Positions 8,008-17,233 of a DNA stretch of 64,000 nt are shown one piece after another. Under the pieces are notes generated by a model, which was given only the letters and a program-made list of their open reading frames with translations, had not been told where the DNA came from and made no database searches. Made by a program: the position numbers and the translations under genes. Origin of the DNA: Mediterranea sp. (in: CFB group bacteria) (GTDB lineage: Bacteria > Bacteroidota > Bacteroidia > Bacteroidales > Bacteroidaceae); contig JAISIZ010000117.1 in the NCBI GenBank assembly GCA_031261785.1, positions 1 through 64,000 on the forward strand. Direction: 5' to 3'. Within the stretch, counting starts at the first letter, position 1. Each line of letters begins with the position of its first letter.

Positions 8008-10481
8008 TGAAGGCAGGAAGAACGTATAAGCTGCTCGCGATCGCCGCCCTACTCGCGCTCTCCCTACCCCCACACATCGCACGCGCAAACAACGAGTCCG
8101 CATCCGCGATAAACAAGACCGACGACTTCACCGCCGCCGTGCGCGAGGCCGTGGAGCGACAACTGCTCACACACCCCAAGTCCACGCTGAAGGACCTCTA
8201 CAAGTTCTTCTTCCAGGACCGCTACGGACCGGGACATCTCATCACCGACACCGCCGCCGCCAGCCGCTACCTGCGGCAAGAACTGGCCGTCACACCGACG
8301 GAGGGCTACGGCCAGCCGGTGGAAGCCATAGGCTGGCAAAACAACTACTACCGGGTGCACCTCGGCGTGGTGAAGCGGGGCATGGTGCCCTACGACCTGT
8401 TCCTGCGCGCGTTCGTCGGCAGCGCGAACCAGGCGCCACTTACGCCCGTGCCGCAATGGCGGGAAGAGTGGCGACGGATAGAGGCCATCGTCCACCACCT
8501 GCGCCCCACCCTGCCCCAATACAGCCAAGACTCGCTCGAGATTGAGAGCCGACTGGCCGAGGGACAGTACGCGAGCCACCACAGCGCGGCCTACAACGAG
8601 GCGTACCGCCCACACTACCGCATCATCGCCAAGGAGATATTCGACCGCGAACTACGCCCCTTGCTGCGCGAAGGCGACGACGAAGCCACGGCACCGCTCG
8701 ACGGGCAGGACATAGGCGAGGTGGTGGTGACAGGCACCCGCTATCCCATAGCGCGCGAGATGACGCCCAACCCCGTGAGCGTGGTGTCGCGCCAGCAGAT
8801 CGAACAAAGCGACGCCACCTCGCTGCTCCCCGCGCTGGTGGAACAGGTGCCAAGCCTGTTCGTCACCTCGAGGGGCATGGCGGGCTACGGCGTGTCGACG
8901 GGCGCGGCGGGCGACATCAACCTGCGCGGATTCTCGGGTGGGGCGGGACGGGTGCTCATCCTCGTCGACGGACATCCGCAGTACGCCACCATCTACGGAC
9001 ATCCCGTGGCCGACGCCTACATAGCCTCCGACGCCGCACGGGTGGAGGTGTCGCGCGGAGCGGCCTCAGTGCTCTACGGATCAAACGCCATGGGCGGCAC
9101 CATCAACATCATCACCCGACACGCCAACGCCGACGGCAACAAGCTGGGCGCCCGCCTGATGGGAGGATCGTACGGCACGCGGCGCTACTCGCTCACCGAC
9201 AGCTACCGCAAGGAGAGGCTCAACGCCACCGTGAGCGCCAACTACGAACGCTCCGACGGACATCGCGCCAACGCCGCCTTCGAGACCATGAGCGGATATG
9301 CCAGGCTGGGCTACATCCTCTCGCGACGGTGGCGCCTCGCCGCCAACGTGAACGTGGCCAAAGCCAACTCGCAAAACCCGGGCGCCATCGCCGACCCCCT
9401 GCTCGACGCACGGGCATGGGTGCTGCGCGGCATGTCGGCCCTGTCGATAGAAAACAGCTACGAACGGAGCGTAGGAGCGGTGAACCTCTTCTACAACTGG
9501 GGAAACCACAAGATCGACGACGGCTACCGACCCGGAGGAGAGCCACGCCCCCACCTGTTTCGCTCCACCGACTATATGGCGGGAATCAACGCCTACCAGT
9601 CCGTCCGCACCTGGACAGGCAACAGGCTCACCGCCGGACTGGATGCCAAACTGTATGGCGGCAACGCCTACCGCGACCCCGTGACGGAGGTGTACGCCGA
9701 CCACAAACAGCTCAACGAGGTGGCCGCCTACCTCTTCACGCGGCAATCGCTGGGCCGATGGTCGCTCAACGCGGGCATCCGCCTGGAGCATCACAACCTG
9801 TACGGACTGGAGTGGGTACCCGGAGCGGGCATCTCGTTCCAGGCGGCGAGGCAAACCTTCGTCAAGCTCTCCGTCTCCAAAGGATTCCGCACGCCCAACA
9901 TGCGCGAACTCTATATGTACGCCTCGGCCAACGCCGACCTGCTGCCCGAAAGCAGCGTGAGCTACGACCTCAGCCTTAGCCAACGCCTGCTCGACGGACG
10001 TCTGGCGATGGAGCTGAACCTCTACTACACCCAAGGCGACAACATCGTGCAGGCCGTGATGGTAGACGGACGCCCGCAGAACCAGAACGTAGGCTCGTTC
10101 GCCAACAAGGGCATCGAGCTGAGCGCCAACTACCGCATCGCGCCAAGGCTCACCGCCAACGCCAACTACAGCTACCTCTATATGGGCACGCCACTCACCG
10201 GCGCACCGGGCAACAAGTTCTACGCCGGAGCCACCTACTCGCCAGGACGCTTCGCGCTGAGCCTATACACGCAGGTTGTCGGGCGCCTCTATCTCACCAC
10301 CGGCCAGGACGCACGCCGAAGCAACTATACCCTGCTGAACGCGCGAGTCACCTATCGGGCTGCGTCGTGGCTCACGCTCATTGCCCGCGGCGATAACCTG
10401 CTGTGCCAAACCTACGAGACTATGAACGGGTATACCATGCCCCGAACCACCGTAATGTGTGGCGCAAGCGTGGAACTTTGA
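8004..10481 (+). CDS. TonB-dependent receptor with extra N-terminal domain
   Basis: An 825-residue outer-membrane receptor. After a signal peptide (residues 1-28) comes an unusual domain at about 34-220 with conserved-looking blocks STLKDLYKFFFQDRYGPGHL, AIGWQNNYYRVHLGVVKRGM and YNEAYRPHYRII. This resembles a stand-alone protein type of unknown function rather than a carboxypeptidase-like or STN domain. The plug starts near residue 237 (IGEVVVTGTRYPIAREMTPN) and shows LRGF and VEVSRGAASVLYGSNAMGGTINI. The rest is a 22-strand-type barrel ending in MCGASVEL. The barrel resembles BtuB/FepA-type receptors for cobalamin or iron complexes. The substrate is not determinable. Coupled to the DUF362 gene by an ATGA overlap. 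Confidence 0.92.
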   Translation: MMKAGRTYKLLAIAALLALSLPPHIARANNESASAINKTDDFTAAVREAVERQLLTHPKSTLKDLYKFFFQDRYGPGHLITDTAAASRYLRQELAVTPTEGYGQPVEAIGWQNNYYRVHLGVVKRGMVPYDLFLRAFVGSANQAPLTPVPQWREEWRRIEAIVHHLRPTLPQYSQDSLEIESRLAEGQYASHHSAAYNEAYRPHYRIIAKEIFDRELRPLLREGDDEATAPLDGQDIGEVVVTGTRYPIAREMTPNPVSVVSRQQIEQSDATSLLPALVEQVPSLFVTSRGMAGYGVSTGAAGDINLRGFSGGAGRVLILVDGHPQYATIYGHPVADAYIASDAARVEVSRGAASVLYGSNAMGGTINIITRHANADGNKLGARLMGGSYGTRRYSLTDSYRKERLNATVSANYERSDGHRANAAFETMSGYARLGYILSRRWRLAANVNVAKANSQNPGAIADPLLDARAWVLRGMSALSIENSYERSVGAVNLFYNWGNHKIDDGYRPGGEPRPHLFRSTDYMAGINAYQSVRTWTGNRLTAGLDAKLYGGNAYRDPVTEVYADHKQLNEVAAYLFTRQSLGRWSLNAGIRLEHHNLYGLEWVPGAGISFQAARQTFVKLSVSKGFRTPNMRELYMYASANADLLPESSVSYDLSLSQRLLDGRLAMELNLYYTQGDNIVQAVMVDGRPQNQNVGSFANKGIELSANYRIAPRLTANANYSYLYMGTPLTGAPGNKFYAGATYSPGRFALSLYTQVVGRLYLTTGQDARRSNYTLLNARVTYRAASWLTLIARGDNLLCQTYETMNGYTMPRTTVMCGASVEL

Positions 10482-10587
10482 GCGAAAACAACCGCCTAAA
10501 TGTTAAAACTACCAAAAGCAGGGAGGGGCATGTACAAAAGGAGACACATTATGGACAAAATGAGACCGTTCGCTAAAAATAAAAGCG

Positions 10588-10595
10588 CACCTTTG
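10588..10595 (+). promoter_or_regulatory. possible -7 box before the small peptide gene
   Basis: CACCTTTG at 10588-10595 matches TAnnTTTG except at the first base. No good TTTG is present 19-21 bases upstream (TTCG lies only 15 bases away). It is about 50 bases ahead of the small gene at 10645. Confidence 0.35.
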
Positions 10596-10644
10596 CACCC
10601 ACATTAATACCGCTTATTTAGAAACTTAATTAAATGGTTAGATT

Positions 10645-10851
10645 ATGAGAGAATATGATATGAGAGAAAGAATAGAACAGAGAGGAAATATGGAACGGTT
10701 GCCCTATGAGGCACCTGCCATAGACATGTTCACTTTGCGACTTGAGCAAAGCGTCCTCATACAAGGATCTACAGGAACCACAGCCTCTGACTATGGACAA
10801 GGTGAGAATGGCTATACAGGTGACAGTGGAGACGACTTTACCGCGATATAA
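10645..10851 (+). CDS. small acidic peptide of unknown function
   Basis: A 68-residue frame (or 53 residues from the third Met, at 10690), with a core MERLPYEAPAIDMFTLRLEQ followed by a Ser/Gly/Thr/Asp-rich tail that ends DFTAI. The Tyr-Glu-x-Pro start, an amphipathic middle with Glu-Gln and a low-complexity Gly/Ser tail resemble a class of short uncharacterised Bacteroidetes proteins. No signal peptide or Cys is seen. A strong terminator follows at 11047-11085, so the gene looks like a separate transcription unit. It is the only coding candidate between the TonB receptor and the terminator. Confidence 0.55.
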   Translation: MREYDMRERIEQRGNMERLPYEAPAIDMFTLRLEQSVLIQGSTGTTASDYGQGENGYTGDSGDDFTAI

Positions 10852-11046
10852 TTTGCGGTAAGTATCGGCGAAGCCGTTTAGAAATAGACAATTGAAGTAT
10901 CAAATGTCATGAGGAAGTATATGTTTTTCACGGCTCCCCGCCCAGACTACATCGGGCGGTAGCACGGAAGGCACATGCTTTTACCATAAAGATCAACAAA
11001 CCCCACGCACGACTTTCTTTTTTATATTTTTTATAGGATCATTGGC

Positions 11047-11085
11047 ACGGGAGGTCTGGCGTGAGCCCCGCCTCCCGTATTTTTG
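11047..11085 (+). terminator. intrinsic terminator
   Basis: Perfect 8-bp stem ACGGGAGG (11047-11054) / CCTCCCGT (11071-11078) followed by ATTTTTG on the plus strand. It lies between the small peptide gene and the convergent aldo/keto reductase gene. A second, smaller hairpin (CCGCCC/GGGCGG, about 10938-10962) precedes it. Nothing else is recognised in 10852-11120. Confidence 0.75.
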
Positions 11086-11120
11086 TATCCTCCCGCGCCA
11101 GGCCAATCACTTATAGCCCC

Positions 11121-12119
11121 TTACACTATTTTCCCGATCGCGTCCAGCTCCTCGGGAGCGAATGTCGTATGCTCCAACGCCTTTAGGTTGTCGGCCAGCT
11201 GCGCCACGGAGCTGGTGCCCACGATGACGGAGGTAACCCGTTCGTCTTTCAACACCCAGGCCAGCGCCATCTCGGCCAAGGTCTGCCCGCGACGTTCGGC
11301 GATCGCGTTCAGTCGGCGAGCCGCCTCTATCCGCTCGGGCGTGACCTGCGAGGTTTGCAGGAAACCGGTGGAGCGAGCGGCGCGCGAACGCTCGGGAATG
11401 CCATGCAGGTATTTGTCGGTGAGCAATCCCTGCGCCAAGGGCGAGAAGGCGATGAAGCCCGAGCCGAACCGGGCGGCCAGCGGCAGGATCTCGGCCTCCA
11501 CCTCACGGTCGAACAGGCTGTAACGGTACTGGCTGATGAGACAGGGAACTCCGGCATCGGCCAACATCTGGTAGACGACGCGAGCCAGATGCGGGGGATA
11601 TTTGGAGATGCCGGCGTAGAGCGCCTTGCCCTGCTTCACGATGTCGATGAGCGCACGGGTGGTCTCCTCCACAGGTGTCACCCCGTCGTAGCGGTGGCTG
11701 TAGAAGATGTCGAAGTAGTCAAGCCCCGTGCGGCGCAGGCTTTGGTCGACACTCGCCATGAGATTCTTGCGCGAGCTGCCGTCGCCGTAGGGGCCGGCCC
11801 ACATCTCGTGCCCGGCCTTGGAGGAGATAATCATCTCGTCGCGATAGTCCTGGAAGTTCTCTCGCAGTATGCGTCCGAAGTTGGTCTCGGCGCTACCCGG
11901 CGCGGGACCGTAGTTGTTGGCCAGATCGAAGTGGGTCACGCCGTGGTCGAAGGCATATTTCACCATGTCGGTGGCCACGCCGAAGTCGTCCACGCTGCCA
12001 AAGTTGTGCCACAGCCCCAACGAAACGCGCGGCAGCCGCAGACCGCTCTTACCGCAGTAGGCGTAAGGCATACGCGCGTAACGGTGAGCGTCGGGTTGGT
12101 AATCGGTTGTCTGATTCAT
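11121..12119 (-). CDS. aldo/keto reductase, YghZ-like
   Basis: NADPH-dependent oxidoreductase of the AKR superfamily. From Met at 12119 it has 332 residues and aligns end to end with the YghZ (AKR14) pattern (YARMPYAYCGKSGLRLPRVS, then GLWHNFG). An ATG 24 bases further upstream is also open but adds nothing family-like. Catalytic set as expected: Asp and Tyr in FDLANNYGPAPG, Lys in ISSKAG, His in FYSHRYD. YghZ reduces glyceraldehyde-3-phosphate and methylglyoxal in E. coli. The substrate here is not proven. Last gene of a minus-strand unit with the GH3 glycosidase 39 bases upstream. Confidence 0.88.
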   Translation of the reverse strand: MNQTTDYQPDAHRYARMPYAYCGKSGLRLPRVSLGLWHNFGSVDDFGVATDMVKYAFDHGVTHFDLANNYGPAPGSAETNFGRILRENFQDYRDEMIISSKAGHEMWAGPYGDGSSRKNLMASVDQSLRRTGLDYFDIFYSHRYDGVTPVEETTRALIDIVKQGKALYAGISKYPPHLARVVYQMLADAGVPCLISQYRYSLFDREVEAEILPLAARFGSGFIAFSPLAQGLLTDKYLHGIPERSRAARSTGFLQTSQVTPERIEAARRLNAIAERRGQTLAEMALAWVLKDERVTSVIVGTSSVAQLADNLKALEHTTFAPEELDAIGKIV

Positions 12120-12158
12120 ATCTTTAGAATTTGAAGTTGGCAAAGGGGTAAGGGGGAC

Positions 12159-14528
12159 TTAACGAGCCACCTCGAAACGTCCCGTCAGCTTGATGTCCCG
12201 CGAGGAGGCGCCCACCATCACCGTGAAGCTTCCCGGCTCTACGGTAAACTGGTTGTGCGCGTCCCAGATTCCCAGTTCTTGGGGGGTAAGGCCGAAGGTG
12301 ACCGTCTTCGTCTCGCCCGGTTTGAGGTGTACGCGGTCGAAGCCCCGGAGCACCTTGTCGTAGGTCGTCACGCTGCTCACGTCGTCGCGCAGGTAGAGTT
12401 GCGGCACGGCATCGCCCTCGCGACTGCCCGTGTTCGTCACCGTGCAGGAGATGGTGATGTTCTCCTTCGGACCGATGACGGGCTTGGAGACGCGCAAGTC
12501 GCCATACGCGAAAGTGGTATAGCTCAACCCGTAACCAAAAGGATAGAGGGCGCCGCTCACCCGTACCACTCCCTTGGAATCGGAAGCGGGCTTGAAGGGG
12601 AAGGCGAACGGAATCTGTCCCACGGACTTAGGGAAGGTGACGGCCAGATGTCCGCCGGGATTGTAATCGCCGAAGAGCACCCGCGCAACGGCCGTGCCGG
12701 TGAACTCGCCCGGGAACCAGGCGTGGACGATGGCGGGAATATAGCGGTCGGCCCAGTTGATGGTGGAAGCCCGTCCGTCGAGCAGCAACAGCACCACCGG
12801 CTTGCCGGTGGCCTGGACGGCCCGAAGCAATTGCTCCTGCCTGCCGCAGAGATTGAGGCTGCTGCGCGAGAAGCTCTCGCGGACGGTACGCTCGTTGCCT
12901 CCCAAGACGAGGATGGCGACATCGGACTGGCGGGCCAGCTCCACGGCCTCGTCCACCATCCGTTGCTCGTTGGCGTCGAGGGGTATGTCGTACAATTCGC
13001 TCTCGGGGAAGTGCTTATCCATAATGTCGCAACCCTTGGCATAGCGCACGTCGGCCTGGGGGAGACGTTCCTTGATGCCTTGGTAAACCGTCTTCATGGG
13101 AGGGTTGGCGGGGCCGTAGCGGCACACCAGCTCTTTCGTCTCGTTGGCGTTGGGGCCTATGACGGCTATTCGCCGGAGATCGGTCGAGAGCGGGAGCAGT
13201 TGGTTGTCGTTCTTCAGCAAGACGATGGATTCCAACGCCGCGCGCAGGGCGACCTCCTGGTGGGCGGCACTGTGCACCACCGTCTCGGACTGTCGCTCAT
13301 CGCCCGCGTAGGGATTGTCGAACAGTCCCATCCAGAACTTCACGCGCAGAATCTCCTCCACTCGCTCGTCGATGGTGCGCGTAGACACCAATCCGCGCTC
13401 CACGGCCCGACGCAATGGGAGGATGAAATCCTGCGGCGGGGTGAAGTGGGTACGTATGTTCAGCCCGGCGTTCACGGACAGGGCCGCCGCCTCCTCGGGA
13501 GTGGAGACCACCCGGTGCTTGTTGTACAGATACTCCACAGCCTCACTGTCGGACACGACGTATCCCTTGAAGCCCCATTGCTGGCGAAGGATCTCGGTGA
13601 GGAAATGGTAGCTGCCGGTGATGGGCACACCGTCGTAGTCGTTGTACGAACTCATCACGCCCATCGCTCCCGCCTCCTGGAACACTTTCCGGAAAGGCTC
13701 GAGGTAGAGCGTCCGCATCTCGCGGGGCGCCACGTGCGGATCGGTGCGGGTATCGCCATCGCGCCCGCCCACCGGCACGCTGTAGACGGCGAAATGCTTA
13801 GGCGTGGAGACGATGCCCTCGGCCTGCAAGCCAAGCGTCATGCGTTTGCCCAACTCGCCCGCCAGATAGGGATCCTCGCCGTAGCTCTCGACCACCCTGC
13901 CCCAGCGCGGGTCTTGGGCGATGTCGAGTATGGGCGAATAGATATTGGTATAGCCAAGAGCCTTGGCCTCGGTGGCGGTGACCTTGGCGATGTCGCCGAT
14001 GAGTTGCTTGTCCCAGGTAGCCCCTTGCCCGCTCTGGGCGGGAAACATGGTGGCACGGTCGTGACAGAGGCCGCGTATCCCCTCGTTGGTGAAGTCCACG
14101 GGTATGCCGAGGCGTGTCCGTTCCACGAACCACCGCTGTATGGCGTGCCGGTTCTTCACGCTATTGGCGTAGGGAAACGAGAGGGAGGAGCCGAAACGCC
14201 CCAATCCGTTGGCCTGCTCGTCGATGTTGCCTATGCCGTCCTTCCAGATTTCGTCGCTCCAGGCCGGTGTGGGCACCGAATCGCGCAGCACCCGTCCCGA
14301 GCCGTAGAGGGTGGCCATCTGGCACGTTTTCTCCTCGAGGGTCATACGCGACAACAGGTCGGCCACACGCGTCTCGATGGGGGCGGTGGGATCCTCGTAC
14401 ACGTCCTTCACTCCATTCTTGTTGAAGTCGATCCAACCTTTTCGGTACATCTCCTTCTCCTTCGGGCCTCCGAACAAAGCGGCGCATACGGCGAAGGAGG
14501 CAAAAAGCATACATAATATTCTCTTCAT
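12159..14528 (-). CDS. secreted glycoside hydrolase family 3
   Basis: A 789-residue exo-glycosidase (beta-glucosidase or beta-xylosidase type) with a signal peptide (MKRILCMLFASFAVCAALFG). The GH3 N-domain includes DIAQDPRWGRVVESYGEDP, the substrate-binding PKHF (residues 243-246) and the nucleophile in VVSDSEA (Asp327). The alpha/beta sandwich C-domain follows (about 410-640), then a fibronectin-III-like end (GYGLSYTTFAYGDLRVSKPV onwards). No adjacent SusC/SusD pair is present, so it is not part of a standard polysaccharide utilisation locus. It sits between a flavin-binding split-barrel protein and the aldo/keto reductase, all on one strand with short gaps. Confidence 0.93.
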   Translation of the reverse strand: MKRILCMLFASFAVCAALFGGPKEKEMYRKGWIDFNKNGVKDVYEDPTAPIETRVADLLSRMTLEEKTCQMATLYGSGRVLRDSVPTPAWSDEIWKDGIGNIDEQANGLGRFGSSLSFPYANSVKNRHAIQRWFVERTRLGIPVDFTNEGIRGLCHDRATMFPAQSGQGATWDKQLIGDIAKVTATEAKALGYTNIYSPILDIAQDPRWGRVVESYGEDPYLAGELGKRMTLGLQAEGIVSTPKHFAVYSVPVGGRDGDTRTDPHVAPREMRTLYLEPFRKVFQEAGAMGVMSSYNDYDGVPITGSYHFLTEILRQQWGFKGYVVSDSEAVEYLYNKHRVVSTPEEAAALSVNAGLNIRTHFTPPQDFILPLRRAVERGLVSTRTIDERVEEILRVKFWMGLFDNPYAGDERQSETVVHSAAHQEVALRAALESIVLLKNDNQLLPLSTDLRRIAVIGPNANETKELVCRYGPANPPMKTVYQGIKERLPQADVRYAKGCDIMDKHFPESELYDIPLDANEQRMVDEAVELARQSDVAILVLGGNERTVRESFSRSSLNLCGRQEQLLRAVQATGKPVVLLLLDGRASTINWADRYIPAIVHAWFPGEFTGTAVARVLFGDYNPGGHLAVTFPKSVGQIPFAFPFKPASDSKGVVRVSGALYPFGYGLSYTTFAYGDLRVSKPVIGPKENITISCTVTNTGSREGDAVPQLYLRDDVSSVTTYDKVLRGFDRVHLKPGETKTVTFGLTPQELGIWDAHNQFTVEPGSFTVMVGASSRDIKLTGRFEVAR

Positions 14529-14537
14529 AATACTTTT

Positions 14538-15032
14538 TTAATTCCTGATTATCACATCTTTCCGGATGGGGCGCAATCCAAAGGATTTGGCCGTCATGCG
14601 GTCGATCCTCACGGTCCATACCTTGAGGTTGTTCACGGCGGGGTCGGAGTAATGGAAAGTGCGGTCGGTATAGTTGCTCATCAGGATGTCGAGAGCTTGT
14701 CGCTTGGGTTCCAGCCCTTCCACCAACGAGACCATGCCGCGGCAGATGACGCTATCGGCCCTCATGCTATAGCTGCAGGCCACTTGCTCGTCGCGCCACA
14801 CCAGCTCGCCTTGGGGGCAGAACGTGACACAGACGCGGGGATTGCGTTCGAGCATCGCGAAGATGCCGCTCTCCATGCCCGAGTGAAAATAGAGGATTCC
14901 GTCCCGATAGCCGAAACTCATGGGAATCACGTACGGATTGTTGTCGAGGTCGGTGATGCCTACAAAGCAGGTGTCGCACCGCTGGATGATGGCTTCCGCC
15001 TGTCGAGGATCTTCAATGATAATCGTCTTCAT
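14538..15032 (-). CDS. pyridoxamine 5'-phosphate oxidase-family flavoprotein
   Basis: 164 residues with the FMN-binding split-barrel pattern of the PPOX/NimA superfamily: CFVGITDLDNNPYVIPMSFG, DGILYFHSGMESGIFAMLER, NPRVCVTFCPQGELVW, SVICRGMVSLVEG. This group includes 5-nitroimidazole reductases and general FMN reductase-like proteins; the sequence alone does not decide the activity. Its ATG overlaps the RNase R stop codon by one base (TGATG), so translation is coupled, and the GH3 gene starts 9 bases after its stop. Confidence 0.85.
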   Translation of the reverse strand: MKTIIIEDPRQAEAIIQRCDTCFVGITDLDNNPYVIPMSFGYRDGILYFHSGMESGIFAMLERNPRVCVTFCPQGELVWRDEQVACSYSMRADSVICRGMVSLVEGLEPKRQALDILMSNYTDRTFHYSDPAVNNLKVWTVRIDRMTAKSFGLRPIRKDVIIRN

Positions 15033-17188
15033 CAGTCCTCGATCAGTTCAAAGTCGAGTTGCTTCTTCTCCAGGTTGGCCCGTGCCACCCGTATGCGGAT
15101 GGCGTCGCCCAGGCTGTACACGCGGTGTTTGCGTCGCCCGCGCAGGCAGTAGTTCTTCTCGTCAAATTCGTAATAGTCGTCGTCGAGGTCGCGTATGGGC
15201 ACTAATCCCTCACACTTGTTCTCGTTCAGTTCCACGTAGAGGCCCCATTCGGTGACACCCGAGACGACACCGTCGTACACCTGCCCCAGCCGCTCGCTCA
15301 TGAACTCCACCTGCTTGTACTTGATGGATGCCCGCTCGGCGTTGGCCGCCACTTGCTCCATGTCCGAGCTGTGCTTGCACAGGTCCTCGTACTTGCTCTC
15401 CGACACCGTGCGCCCTCCCTCCATGTAGCGGGTGAGCAGCCGGTGCACCATCATGTCGGGGAATCGACGTATGGGCGAGGTGAAATGGGTGTAGTACTCG
15501 AAGCCCAGTCCGTAATGGCCGATGTTGTGGGTGGAGTAGCGCGCCTTCTGCATGGCGCGTATGGAGACGGTCTCGATGAGGTTCTCCTCTTTCTTGCCGT
15601 GTACGTCGTTGAGCAGCCGGTTGATGGATTTGGAAATGTCGGTCTTGCTGCCCGAGGTGCGTACCTTGTAGCCGAAGCGCGAGGCAAACTGCGAGAGGTT
15701 CTCGAGCTTCTCCGGGTCGGGCAGGTCGTGTATGCGGTAGGGCAACACCTTGGCTTTCTTTCCCTTGGGTACCTTTCCTACGCTCTCGGCCACGATGCGG
15801 TTGGCCAGCAGCATGAACTCTTCCACGAGTTTGTTGGCGTCCTTGGATTCCTTGAGATAGACGCCTGTGGGCTTTCCCGTCTCGTCGATCTCGAAGCGCA
15901 CCTCGTAGCGGTCGAAGTCGAGCGCGCCATTGGCGAATCGTTTCTGTCGAAGCGCCTTGGCTATGGTGTCGAGCGTCAGCACCTCATCACGGAAGTCGCC
16001 TCGCTTGGTCTCGATGATCTCCTGCGCCTCCTCGTAGGTGAAGCGTCGGTCGGAGTTGATGACGGTGTGGGCGACGCGCCACTTCTTCACCTCGCCCTTC
16101 TCGGTGATGTCGAATATGGCGGAGAAGGCCAGCTTCTCCTCGTTGGGGCGCAACGAGCAGATGAAGTTGCACAGGCGTTCGGGCAGCATGGGTATGGTGC
16201 GGTCTACCAGGTAGATAGACGTAGCCCGCTTCTCGGCCTCCTTGTCGATGACGCTGCCTTCCTTCACGTAATGGGTGACGTCGGCGATGTGCACGCCGAC
16301 CTCCCACAGTCCGTTCTTGATGGGACGTATGGAGAGCGCGTCGTCGAAGTCCTTGGCATCCTTGGGATCGATGGTAAAGGTGATCACTCCGCGGAAATCC
16401 TCCCGTCGGGCGATCTCGTCGGCGGAGATTTCGGCGGGAATCTTCTCGGCGGCAGTCTCCACGTTCTTGGGATAGACGTAGGGCAGTCCGAAATCGGCCA
16501 GTATGGCGTGCATCTCGGTGGTGTTGTCGCCAGCGCGGCCAAGGATGTCGACCACTTGCCCGATGGGATTCTTGGCCTTGTCGGGCCACTCCATGACCTT
16601 CACCACGGCCTTGTCGCCGTTCTTTCCTCCCTTCAGCTTGTCTTTGGGGATAAAGATGTCGTTGGCCAGCGTGCGGTTCTCGGTGACGAGGAAGGCGTAC
16701 TGCTTGGTCACCTCGAGCGTACCCACGAAGGTGTCGTTGGCGCGCTCGAGCACCTCCACCACCTCTCCCTCGGCCTCGCGGTGCTTCCGCTTGGCATAGA
16801 ACACTATGCGTACCTTGTCGTTGTTCATGGCGTGGGCGGAATTGCGCTCGGCCACGAAGATGGGGTCACCTCCTCCCTCGGGAATGAAGGAGTTCTTGCC
16901 GTTGCTCTTGCGCAGGAAGGTGCCTATAAGCTCAATACCATGATCGTTGAGACGAAAGCGCCCTTTGTCGACTTCGCTGATATAGTCGTCGGCGAGCATC
17001 TCGTGCAAGATGTCGACGCATAACATTTTCTGTGGATGGGTGGTGAGCCGAAGTTCCGAGACGATGTACTTCATACCCAAAGTCTCGGTCGGCTTGGCAT
17101 GGAAAAGCTCTCGCAGCAGATGAGCCAACTGGTTCTTGTTCATTCGCTTACCCGCTTTTTTCTCTTTCTTTTCTTTCTTTTTCGCCAT
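15032..17188 (-). CDS. rnr: ribonuclease R
   Basis: A 718-residue 3'-5' exoribonuclease that degrades structured RNA. A Lys-rich start (MAKKKEKKEKKAGKR) is followed by a winged-helix segment (about 18-80), two cold-shock/OB domains, and the RNB catalytic domain (about 260-590). The latter contains the Mg-binding TIDPKDAKDFDDALS and YLVDRTIPMLPERLCNFICS. A C-terminal S1 domain begins GQVYDGVVSGVTEWGLYVEL. Length and order are normal for the family. Promoter at 17234-17265. It heads a unit that continues into the flavoprotein, GH3 and reductase genes. Confidence 0.97.
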   Translation of the reverse strand: MAKKKEKKEKKAGKRMNKNQLAHLLRELFHAKPTETLGMKYIVSELRLTTHPQKMLCVDILHEMLADDYISEVDKGRFRLNDHGIELIGTFLRKSNGKNSFIPEGGGDPIFVAERNSAHAMNNDKVRIVFYAKRKHREAEGEVVEVLERANDTFVGTLEVTKQYAFLVTENRTLANDIFIPKDKLKGGKNGDKAVVKVMEWPDKAKNPIGQVVDILGRAGDNTTEMHAILADFGLPYVYPKNVETAAEKIPAEISADEIARREDFRGVITFTIDPKDAKDFDDALSIRPIKNGLWEVGVHIADVTHYVKEGSVIDKEAEKRATSIYLVDRTIPMLPERLCNFICSLRPNEEKLAFSAIFDITEKGEVKKWRVAHTVINSDRRFTYEEAQEIIETKRGDFRDEVLTLDTIAKALRQKRFANGALDFDRYEVRFEIDETGKPTGVYLKESKDANKLVEEFMLLANRIVAESVGKVPKGKKAKVLPYRIHDLPDPEKLENLSQFASRFGYKVRTSGSKTDISKSINRLLNDVHGKKEENLIETVSIRAMQKARYSTHNIGHYGLGFEYYTHFTSPIRRFPDMMVHRLLTRYMEGGRTVSESKYEDLCKHSSDMEQVAANAERASIKYKQVEFMSERLGQVYDGVVSGVTEWGLYVELNENKCEGLVPIRDLDDDYYEFDEKNYCLRGRRKHRVYSLGDAIRIRVARANLEKKQLDFELIED

Positions 17189-17233
17189 ATTGTTAATTGT
17201 TTAATGGATAATCCGGAATACAGGATTGCGACG

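Noticed and set aside
10908..10961. 17-codon ORF beginning MRKYMFFTAP
   Set aside because: Looks like the first residues of a signal peptide but ends at once. It could be a remnant, but nothing downstream continues it in any frame.
12255..14516. 753-codon open frame opposite the GH3 gene
   Set aside because: Shadow of the glycosidase coding strand. No recognisable domain, no promoter or start signal.
14538..15032. nitroimidazole-resistance (nim) gene
   Set aside because: The fold is the same superfamily, but general flavin split-barrel proteins are far more common and no nim-specific signature or insertion sequence is visible. Kept as a generic flavoprotein.
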